Below, in pieces: positions 19,756-28,386 of a stretch of 64,000 nt of DNA; position 1 is the first letter of the stretch; each line of letters starts with the position of its first letter. The stretch is taken from the NCBI GenBank assembly GCA_001936135.1, contig CP012820.1, positions 1,054,001 through 1,118,000 on the forward strand, in the 5' to 3' direction. This DNA is from Saccharomycopsis fibuligera x Saccharomycopsis cf. fibuligera. Its lineage: Eukaryota > Ascomycota > Saccharomycetes > Ascoideales > Saccharomycopsidaceae. Below the pieces are notes generated by a model. That model saw only the letters and a list, made by a program, of their open reading frames with translations. It had not been told where the DNA came from and did not search any database. The translations under genes were made by a program, and so were the position numbers.

Positions 19756-20028
19756 AAATAAAATAAAATAAAATAAAATAAAATAAAATACATTTGGATT
19801 TTAGTGATACAGTGTTCCAATGTTGCAGTGTTGCGGTTTTCGAATAAACAGGTGTATGGAACATTGATAATTTATAATTATAATAAAAGATAGAAAGAAG
19901 AAATAACGATAAAACAAAAAGAACAGGAAAAAGAATGCAAAGAAAGTGACTAAAAAAGATTAAAGACATTCAAAACTGATAAAATGCAGATGCTGTGAAT
20001 AAACATACAAAACCCAAGTCGAAATAAC
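19330..20028. other. Convergent spacer, ERV1 / RFT1
   Basis: AT-rich 3' regions. Contains a 35-base A run at 19719-19753 followed by about seven TAAAA units to 19790. No gene. Confidence 0.6.
19719..19790. repeat. Poly-A run followed by (TAAAA)n microsatellite
   Basis: 35 A then about seven TAAAA units. The layout could be slippage or the remnant of a poly-A insertion, but no retro-sequence flanks it. Confidence 0.85.
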
Positions 20029-22278
20029 CTAACTCTGTTTCAACTTCAACTTTGCTTTCAGCATCATCATACTAATCAAATTATTTTCATTAACCAACTC
20101 TAACATCAAATTTCTTTCGTTGTAAACAACCCCAACAATGAAAATCAACCCTAATATACCACTTTCGACTAATCCAATAAAATTGCCCGTGGTGCCTAAA
20201 ATGAGCCATTGTATAAAATATACGACAATCGCAAAAGGGATGAATTTTGACCAGTTATTTATTATATTTTCGATATTGAAGCTCAAATTGGACGCTACAT
20301 CATTCGAATCTGAATTTAGACCTGAACCCGAATTGGAGCACATATTATGTGCCTCTGCTTGCTGTTGTTCAATATCTTTATAATATTCTTTAATAATCAC
20401 TGAACAATACCCAATTCTAAGCCCCATATTTATCAAATTTCCAAAAATTAACCCCTTCAAACCTAACCCTAACCCGGTAATTAATAAGTAACAGTTACCA
20501 AAAAACAATCCAGAGCATAAACTTAAATAGTAACTGTACTTTTTAATAGCTCTACTGGAGCTTATTGACTGGAAGAATGCTTCTAGAATTCCATTGAGAG
20601 CAAGGAATGGTAGGTAAAGGACATATGTTCCAATGGCTTGTAAAAAGCTAACGACACTTGCGTTCTGGTCTGTGCTGCTGTTGGAACTACCAGTGTTGGT
20701 ATTGCTATTGGCATGATCTGTCCACCATTGAACTTTGATGATTTTTGAGAAAAGAAATTGGGCTAAATATGGAGCATTAAAATAACCAAATATTACCAAA
20801 GTAAAGGATAAATAGGCATAAAACTTCAAAATTTTGGTAACGGTTGATTTTGCTTGTTTTGCCAGTTTGGTCATTTTAAAAATTCTCTCTTTCTGAGCTT
20901 GCGTTTCCTGCTGCCTTTGGTTTTGGCCATTACTCGAAGGGGCTGATGTGGCACCAGTTGCATTATTTAACAATGTCTTAGTTAAATACAATTTCAAACT
21001 TTCTTCAATTGGACTAAATACAAGTCTCGTAATAAGCGATCCATAATTATTGATGATTGAATAAATTCCTTGCTGATCCAAGGAGAAAAAGTAATTAACA
21101 ATGAATTTATCTCCTTCTGTAAGAAAATTTTTAAAGACTAATTGTAAAAAAATTGTTTTCCAATATTTTATGAGCGATGCATCAAAATAGTAATAATTTC
21201 TTTCCTGATTATCAATTGTACTAATTTTCTCTTCTTTATTGATACTCACATGCTCGTTGACACTAAAAGACTGATAAATTTTGCCACCTAATAAACTCAC
21301 TTTCAGACTCATATGATTATTTCTAGATTCCTGGTTATAATGTCTCAAATGAAGAGAATATATAGTAATTGCTGCCAGTAATCTTCCCAATGCAAATATC
21401 AAAACAACGAGTTTCTGAAACAGCCATTGGTATTGGTCATTTGTAGTCAATTGGTCATTCTTTTTAATTATCCAACTTAATGACAATATAGCGATAAAAT
21501 TAAACATACAATTGACAATTAACCCCGCCAGCTCAAATTTTGTTCGAAGCTGATATAACGATTTATAATTGCACAAATTGTAAAAAGGTTCAGTGAGCAA
21601 ATTGAAAATAATAGCCATGAAAGTGATGAAAATTACAATTGCTGCTTGAGTAACGTTTTTATTTAGTATATGAAAAACTAAGTCATAGTTTGATGACGAA
21701 GAAAATGAAAGTAGTAGCGTATTGCCTTCTGGAGAATTGAAGTATTCGAGAAAGTTATTCAATTGCATGTATATTATTGCTGAAGATATAGGAATGCCAA
21801 TGATTAGAGGAATATAAGAAAGATTAATGATGGACTGAAGACTACCACTGTAGGTATTATTGTATAACCTTTCTTGTGTTTGCTTTCTAGTCGGGCTTTT
21901 TTGATCCCATTTTGACTGTAATGTATTTTCAATAATTGGAATTCTTTGAGTACACAACCTTATTCCCTCAGCAGAAAAAAATACAATTGAATTAATTACG
22001 AAATCCAAAAAATGATTGAAAGCTAATAGGGAAGGAGGAATAAATTTTATGAGAAGCTGATTGAAAATGAAAGTGACAACTTTAAAAAAAACATTAAAGT
22101 ATAGAGAGTACCTCACCACGGCAGAGAACTGAGTTTTGCTGGTAGAAGTGGAATTGGAATTAGCAGTAGTCTCTGTAGTTGTATTAACATCGAGTTGTGG
22201 GGTCAGCTGTAGGTCAATAGCGGTAGTAAAGCGGTCCGAATTGAGATTTTTTCTGCAACAGGGCAGTGTGTCAGACAT
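20029..22278 (-). CDS. RFT1: RFT1, ER membrane protein of N-glycan lipid-linked oligosaccharide synthesis
   Basis: 749 residues. Multi-span ER protein of the MOP/flippase superfamily, required in the step where Man5GlcNAc2-PP-dolichol becomes lumenal. Family segments: RYSLYFNVFFKVVTFIFNQ, FSAEGIRLC, NLSYIPLIIGIP, FKNFLTEGDKF and a conserved LVFSPIEES. At least ten membrane spans are visible. It is longer than S. cerevisiae Rft1 because of an N-terminal Thr/Ser/Asn-rich stretch and Ser/Asn/Gln-rich loops. The frame stays open upstream to 22446, but MSDTLPCC at 22278 is the better start because membrane homology begins soon after. Confidence 0.9.
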   Translation of the reverse strand: MSDTLPCCRKNLNSDRFTTAIDLQLTPQLDVNTTTETTANSNSTSTSKTQFSAVVRYSLYFNVFFKVVTFIFNQLLIKFIPPSLLAFNHFLDFVINSIVFFSAEGIRLCTQRIPIIENTLQSKWDQKSPTRKQTQERLYNNTYSGSLQSIINLSYIPLIIGIPISSAIIYMQLNNFLEYFNSPEGNTLLLSFSSSSNYDLVFHILNKNVTQAAIVIFITFMAIIFNLLTEPFYNLCNYKSLYQLRTKFELAGLIVNCMFNFIAILSLSWIIKKNDQLTTNDQYQWLFQKLVVLIFALGRLLAAITIYSLHLRHYNQESRNNHMSLKVSLLGGKIYQSFSVNEHVSINKEEKISTIDNQERNYYYFDASLIKYWKTIFLQLVFKNFLTEGDKFIVNYFFSLDQQGIYSIINNYGSLITRLVFSPIEESLKLYLTKTLLNNATGATSAPSSNGQNQRQQETQAQKERIFKMTKLAKQAKSTVTKILKFYAYLSFTLVIFGYFNAPYLAQFLFSKIIKVQWWTDHANSNTNTGSSNSSTDQNASVVSFLQAIGTYVLYLPFLALNGILEAFFQSISSSRAIKKYSYYLSLCSGLFFGNCYLLITGLGLGLKGLIFGNLINMGLRIGYCSVIIKEYYKDIEQQQAEAHNMCSNSGSGLNSDSNDVASNLSFNIENIINNWSKFIPFAIVVYFIQWLILGTTGNFIGLVESGILGLIFIVGVVYNERNLMLELVNENNLISMMMLKAKLKLKQS

Positions 22279-22723
22279 TTTAACTGGCCTATGGACAAGA
22301 AGATGATATAGAATAGTATATGGACAGGAATTGGTGGTGGTAAACGTGGAGATTTGTGCTGACGTTGGTGAAGATGATGAAGACACGTAAAATGGGAAAG
22401 ATAGACATACAGGAACAGTGCGTAGCACTGAAGGAAAAAAATGCAAAGGTGCCAGTGCTTTGGATCTTTAAATTCCGAAGAAAAATTAAAATCATGTGAT
22501 ATGGCATGTGCTTTCTTTCTTGAAAGAAAATGTAACCCTATAAATAAAGTATTTTTTAATTCGGGTAATAATACCTTTCTTGGTGAGAATACACACCCGG
22601 GAAACATCAAAAACAATAAAAACAGTGAAAACCTACGATGCAGCCACTAAGTGAAGTAAAATATGGACGAAGACTATCAAATCAAGACTACACATAAACC
22701 ATACAATATATTATTAGGCAAAA
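22279..22723. other. Divergent promoter region, RFT1 / HAP3
   Basis: AT-rich in the HAP3-proximal part. Overlapping open frames continue RFT1 upstream or read antisense. No separate gene is supported. Confidence 0.5.
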
Positions 22724-23306
22724 ATGAGCCACAAAGAACCCGAACTTAGAGAACAAGACCGCTGGCTCCCCATCGCCAATGTTGCCCGGCTAATGAAAAA
22801 CACCCTCCCTGCCAGCGCAAAAGTCTCCAAGGATGCTAAAGAATGCATGCAAGAATGTGTCTCCGAATTCATTAGTTTCATTACCAGTGAAGCTAGCGAT
22901 AACTGCCTGGGAGAAAAGCGTAAAACAATCAATGGTGAAGACATTTTACTTGCTATGCTGGCTTTAGGTTTCGAAAATTATTCCGAAGCTTTAAAGATTT
23001 ACTTGACTAAATATCGTCAACAGCAAGCATTGAAACAAGAACGAGGCGAAACTAGAAAACGTCAGCCTAGCAGTAGTAGTGGTACTGCCTCGGGTCACCT
23101 TCATCTTGAAAGTTTCGATCAGAATGACAATGATTTGGACTTGGACAATGATAATGATAATGAAAGTGATTTAATAATGGGTGATGCAGATCAACAACTC
23201 CAGCAGCAGCAACAACAACAACAACAACAACAACAGCAACAACAACAGCAACAACAGCAGCAGCAGCAACAACAACAACAACAACAGCAGCAGCAGCAGC
23301 AGCAGC

Positions 23307-23389
<83 letters not shown>

Positions 23390-24073
23390 ATCAGTGACGA
23401 ACAGCCTCTTGATCAAGAAAATAACATGCCTGAAGATCACGTTCACATTCATGGTCCTTCTTCTTCCAATGCTCCCAATGCAAATGCTGCTGCTGCTGCT
23501 GCTGCTGTGGTTGCTCAATTTGATACTGATCAATTCAGTTCTGCTGATCAGTTTGAAGCTAATATGGATCTAATCAAAGCTGACCCTCATCTTTTGGAAT
23601 CATTCAACAATAAAATCAAGCAAAATGATAGTCTTGCCAACAATAACCCGAATCTAAACAGTAACGGTCATAATAGGAGTGGCTTCAATCCTAATAACGA
23701 TACTAATAGCCTTGACCAAACAAACAATGATAATAGTAATAGCAATAGTACTAGCAATAGTAATAGCAATAGTAATAGCAATAGTAACAGCAATAGTATA
23801 TCTCAGGATAACAATGAACCAATGTCGATTCATAATCAAGATAAACAAAATCTCAATGGCAATGGTAATGCTAACAGTGGTAATAGTATTGGCAGTGAAA
23901 ATATGAATGTGGATGTGAATGTAAATGGAGAGGGCACAGATCAACAACAAGTACCCAATTTACAATCAGTGGAAGACTTGATGAATGGTCATATTGGAAA
24001 GAATGATGTCCACCAAGTTGGTAATGATGATGATGGTGATGCGGATGGTAGTGGTGCTGGTACTTTTTGGTGA
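22724..24073 (+). CDS. HAP3: HAP3 (NF-YB), CCAAT-binding complex subunit with 63-Gln run
   Basis: 449 residues. Histone-fold subunit that, with Hap2, Hap5 and (in fungi) Hap4-like or Hap43 partners, binds CCAAT boxes to control respiratory and iron genes. The conserved core is at residues about 10-100: [49 protein letters not shown] and [10 protein letters not shown] run of 63 uninterrupted Gln (CAG/CAA) codons spans 23201-23389, followed by an eight-residue Ala tract and Asn/Ser repeats. In-frame CTG codons at 22907 and 22958 fall in the core; at the second, animal NF-YB has Ser, which supports CTG read as Ser. Yeast Hap3 is normally near 140 residues, so most of this protein is an added low-complexity tail. 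Confidence 0.95.
23201..23389 (+). repeat. CAG/CAA run encoding 63 Gln
   Basis: Mixed CAG and CAA codons, in frame within HAP3, 63 codons without interruption. The last 30 or so are nearly pure CAA, suggesting recent expansion. Confidence 0.95.
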
Positions 24074-24880
24074 GTACGTAAAGCAACAAAACATGATCAA
24101 AAAGAAAATAAAACTTCTTTTGGTAAATAATTTATTATTCTAATTTACTTTACTCTTCTCTACTCTACTTTACTTTACTCTACTCTACTCTACTCTACTC
24201 TACTCTACTTTACTTTACTTTACTTTACTTTACTTTACTTTACTTTACTTTACTTTACTTTACTTTACTTTACTTTACTTTACTTTACTTTACTTTACTT
24301 TACTTTACTTTACTGTATTTGAGTCTACCTTATTCTACTAAATTTCACTTTTACGAATTCACGAAATACATCTGTTTTATCTGTTTTCTTGACCATGCTC
24401 TTTTTTCCATTTATCTCTAAACATACATTTCCATCACTTATTTTGTTTTCTAGTTTCTCTATTTTGTTTGTTCTTATATTGTTTTAGCTGTTAATTTTTC
24501 CATATATCTATTTCTAATTGTAGCTTCATAATGTCTATACGTATTGCAGCATTATAAAGAACGATACATCGAACAGCAATAATAACAATAATATTATTAT
24601 AAAGAAAAAAGACATGATAGAAAATGGTATAATAGAGGTCCGTCGGAGAACCGATAGAACTGAAAGAATAACAAAAGATTAGTAAATATGTAAATAATAA
24701 ACAAAAAACAGAATGCATAGATATTGTGTATTGAGAAGATATAATGTCAACTGCAGTTTGAGAAACCAAGCAAGCAGGACATTAATAAAAGAAAAAACCT
24801 TCAAAAGGCAATATAACACACTTCTCTTTAACTATTGAATTGTAATTTTAGTTTTATTTGTTTCATTTTATTCCTGTCTT
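24074..24880. other. Convergent spacer, HAP3 / STE11
   Basis: Dominated by a TTTAC/TCTAC pentanucleotide array at 24144-24314, then AT-rich sequence. No gene is supported. Confidence 0.6.
24144..24314. repeat. TTTAC / TCTAC pentanucleotide array
   Basis: About 34 five-base units. An inner block is TCTAC and the rest TTTAC, showing spread of a point variant by slippage. It begins about 70 bases after the HAP3 stop. Confidence 0.9.
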
Positions 24881-27800
24881 TTACTGATCGGACATAATCA
24901 AACTATTCAAAAATGGATGACCAAGCAACTCTTTAGCACTAGGTCTCTTCTCATACTCAATAATAAATGTTTTCTTCAAAAAATCTTTGCAATCCTCAGT
25001 ACACCATCCTGGAATTTCTGGACTCATATGCGTACCAATTCGAAAAATTGCTTGCATTTGGCTGAACTCGGGAAAGGGATGCTTACCAGTAAACATCTCA
25101 ATAATCAAGCATCCAACCGACCAAATATCAGATTTTTCGCTATTGGTAATCTGTCTCACAACTTCAGGTGCCATCCAATATACTGAGCCTTGCAATGAGG
25201 CTCGTTTAGCTTTCATTGAAGTTTCAATTTTCTTGGAGATTCCAAAATCAGAAATTTTTGCCCCACCATTATTATCAATTAAGATATTACCTCCTTTGAT
25301 ATCTCTATGGATAATATTTTTCGAATGAAGGTATTTCAATCCAATAAGGATCTGTCTAGTGAAGTTGCGGATCAACGGCTCTTTAAATGGCCCATAATTG
25401 TTCAACATTGCAGTAATTGATCCGCCAGGCACGTACTCTAGAAAAATATTCAAGTATGTTCCATCGGATGACGAGCCCAAATAACGGACAATTTTCTCAT
25501 GTTTGAGTTCCTTCAAAAGAGCCATTTCTCGTTGAAGCGCATCAATCATGGTCTTTTTATGGTCTTTTTCCTTATTGGAAATTTCTTGGCCATTAGGGGT
25601 ATTGTCCTCGTCATTTTCGTTGTCTTTGCCCTTTTTATTGCCAATGTGGTTGGAGTTGTTCTCATCATTCTGCTTCTTAATTGTATCATCACTTCCGTAG
25701 GTGTTTCCAGACTTCAAAGTACCATCGTCCGATGTACCAGTGTTCGCTAAGTTTGTAGTTGTGGTCGTAGTTAATCCGGCTGCCTTTTTAGCACCTACTG
25801 TTACTGCTATATTACTTTGTCCTCCACCATCATCATTGTTATCATCAGAGCTGTTTACCACTTTTTTAGTACTAACAGACAATTCATGCACTTTCGGAAT
25901 CTCCACCTGCTTAACTGCCATCAACTCCCCAGTAAAGGAATTCAATCCCAAATAAACAACCCCAAAACTACCAGCCCCAATCTGTTTACCTTTCAACCAA
26001 TGTTTTGGTCCTGTATTCTTGTCAAGACTAGACTGATTTTCAAGACTCATTATTGATTCAGCATCTTGATATTCCTCCAAATCTTCTCCTTCTTCAATAC
26101 TTATATCTCCCTCGTTGTCAATGTTTCCAAGATCAAGTAATTCAATTTGTGACTCATTATCCTTTCCTGAGTTAATCGCTACTGAAAGTCGCTTATTGAG
26201 GAATTTTTTAGGGGTTTCTAACTTTCGCGAAGAGGCGATAGAAGTGGTTCGAGAAAGACCACTTATTATTGATTTAGTGTCCAATTGAGCATCAGCTGCT
26301 ACATCTCCTGCTATCGCTGATGTCTCCGCTGTTACTGAATCATTAGCATTAGCAGACTCAATCTCAGGTGGTAATTCCAACTCAGGCAACGGTGGTGCAT
26401 CAGAGGGCACGAATCTTGGCCTTTTATATGAACTCATAATATCCATAAACTCTTTATCATCCCCAAGCACTGCTTCATCAAGCTCACTAGCATTATTCAT
26501 CCACACATCACCAACAGTCTTCGGACTATTTTGCATACCGGAATGGCTAACTATACTATTTCTGGTAAAACTCGAAGAAGTGCTAGACATCATTGATAAT
26601 CTAGAATATACTCGAGACATTCTGACTGAATATCTGACAGAATTCTTTATGGTTCGATGAAGTTCTCTAGATGGGGTTTCCGGAAAATATTCCGCCAAAT
26701 TAGATGAAATCAACTCACTTGGTGGTCGTTGTTCATATAGTGGTTTTAATTCTTTCTTATTTCTTGCATATGATGGCTCCTTATAGAGTTTCTTTTTGGA
26801 AGTAGCGGCAGCAGCCCCCTGTCTCATGTTTTGACTACTAGCAGTATTGATATTCATATACTTGGTCTTAATGTTTTTTTCGCTAAGTTTAAAATCTTTG
26901 TTTTTAGAGTCTTTATTTTTTTTATGGAAATCATACTTTTGTGCGAGTTTTTTAGAGGTGGCTAAAGCTTCAGAACTTGGATCTTCACTAGATCGACAAA
27001 ATATGATTCGGTGTCTTTCTACCCGGTCCAAGGATCGTACCAATGTCACTAACTCCACATCAAACATTAAATGTATCTTATCATTTTCGTCAATATAATA
27101 GGTTCTGTAATTTTCATGGTGAGATGACTTTATGTTAAGTCGTTTGAGTAATTTCTTTTTGATAGCTTCGGCATTATAACATCCATCTGTGTTCATTTTC
27201 TTCATAGTGCCGTTTTGAAGAATAAAGATCGCATAGTTTTTCTCTAATGGGGTCACTGGAGTGAAAGCAGCAGGAGTCGCTAGAGCAGCTGAAGTAGTAG
27301 GAGCAGTATTATTATTAGCTACGGCAGAATTACCACCAGAGCTAATATTCGCAGTAGTAGCTCCAGAGACTCCAATATTTGAAGCAGATGCATTACTTTC
27401 ATTAGATTCCGTGGAGTTTATTGTGGAAGTTGAGCTATTTTTGCCCAATAATGAACCTTTCAAAACATCAGAGTTGTCGTTGTCTGATTTAAGTGAATCA
27501 TGACGAGAAGATGGCTTATTTCTTGATCTGGTGGAATCATCCGTCACTGAGATACGTACACTGTTCTCATTATCATTCTCGCTTTCACTAAGGTATGTGC
27601 TGTTATTGTCATTATGATTTATACTATTATTATGTCGACTATCGATCCCTTTTCTTTGAGGTACTATTCGGCTTGGATCAAGTTTATATTTAATGATCTT
27701 GCTAATGAAGTTTTCATATATATCCTTCTTGGAAACTACTTTGTCAAGCTTGAGTAAATTAAGGGCTCTTTCAAGCCGCACCAAATCCCCAACTTTGACA

Positions 27801-28015
27801 ACCCCAAGTTCTTTCAAAGAGTCGTAATCTAGCTGAGTGACAAGATCATAATCCTCTATGCCGCAATCAATAAAAAGGGACTCATATTGTGAGCAGTTAA
27901 TTGAGCTTAACCATGAGTCCAACGCAAAGCTCTTCTTGGACGTTTCTCCTGTGGTTGTTGTAGCGGTGGTTGACGCTATTGATGTCACAGGCGCTGAAGA
28001 CAGTACAGCACTCAT
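24881..28015 (-). CDS. STE11: STE11, MAP kinase kinase kinase
   Basis: 1044 residues. Ste11 activates the MAPKKs of the mating, filamentation and osmostress pathways. A SAM domain lies at about residues 30-90 (Ste50 partner site). A Ras-binding-like beta-grasp domain lies at about 257-338. A long regulatory stretch follows, then the kinase at about 672-1036: GAGSFGVVYLG, AVKQVEI, HRDIKGGNIL, DFGISKK, GSVYWMAPEV and FSQMQAIFRIG, the last being typical of Ste11. A 117-residue Asn/Asp/Thr/Lys-rich insertion (about 708-824) separates the ATP-binding Lys from the C-helix; S. cerevisiae has a shorter one there. All catalytic residues are present. Confidence 0.96.
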   Translation of the reverse strand: MSAVLSSAPVTSIASTTATTTTGETSKKSFALDSWLSSINCSQYESLFIDCGIEDYDLVTQLDYDSLKELGVVKVGDLVRLERALNLLKLDKVVSKKDIYENFISKIIKYKLDPSRIVPQRKGIDSRHNNSINHNDNNSTYLSESENDNENSVRISVTDDSTRSRNKPSSRHDSLKSDNDNSDVLKGSLLGKNSSTSTINSTESNESNASASNIGVSGATTANISSGGNSAVANNNTAPTTSAALATPAAFTPVTPLEKNYAIFILQNGTMKKMNTDGCYNAEAIKKKLLKRLNIKSSHHENYRTYYIDENDKIHLMFDVELVTLVRSLDRVERHRIIFCRSSEDPSSEALATSKKLAQKYDFHKKNKDSKNKDFKLSEKNIKTKYMNINTASSQNMRQGAAAATSKKKLYKEPSYARNKKELKPLYEQRPPSELISSNLAEYFPETPSRELHRTIKNSVRYSVRMSRVYSRLSMMSSTSSSFTRNSIVSHSGMQNSPKTVGDVWMNNASELDEAVLGDDKEFMDIMSSYKRPRFVPSDAPPLPELELPPEIESANANDSVTAETSAIAGDVAADAQLDTKSIISGLSRTTSIASSRKLETPKKFLNKRLSVAINSGKDNESQIELLDLGNIDNEGDISIEEGEDLEEYQDAESIMSLENQSSLDKNTGPKHWLKGKQIGAGSFGVVYLGLNSFTGELMAVKQVEIPKVHELSVSTKKVVNSSDDNNDDGGGQSNIAVTVGAKKAAGLTTTTTTNLANTGTSDDGTLKSGNTYGSDDTIKKQNDENNSNHIGNKKGKDNENDEDNTPNGQEISNKEKDHKKTMIDALQREMALLKELKHEKIVRYLGSSSDGTYLNIFLEYVPGGSITAMLNNYGPFKEPLIRNFTRQILIGLKYLHSKNIIHRDIKGGNILIDNNGGAKISDFGISKKIETSMKAKRASLQGSVYWMAPEVVRQITNSEKSDIWSVGCLIIEMFTGKHPFPEFSQMQAIFRIGTHMSPEIPGWCTEDCKDFLKKTFIIEYEKRPSAKELLGHPFLNSLIMSDQ

Positions 28016-28386
28016 CTAAAACACCTAGATGGTATGAGCAATCGATCAATGAGCCTTGCTAGCAGTTGTGCGTTCTCTTTTGCTGGCACCTGTCTATTAG
28101 AAGTATCCTCGATGGCAATATCAAGGGTATGTCCAATGTTTAGTGCTCAAATGAGAATCTTGATATCCGACTTATCATGTGATATAATGTGTGTTTACGC
28201 ATACTGCTGCTCTCATCATACACCCTTTTTAAAAAAGAAATTTAACAAAAAAAAAAAAAAAAAAAAAATTTTTATATAAAAACAACATACAGAAAAAATT
28301 TTCGATTAAGATGAGCTTATCTGCTCCTGCTTTCTACACCAAACACTGCATACCCAGTATTGATTCCATACACTCACATACATACA
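28016..28386. other. Divergent promoter region, STE11 / MSS116
   Basis: Contains a 22-base A run at 28247-28268. No gene. Confidence 0.5.
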
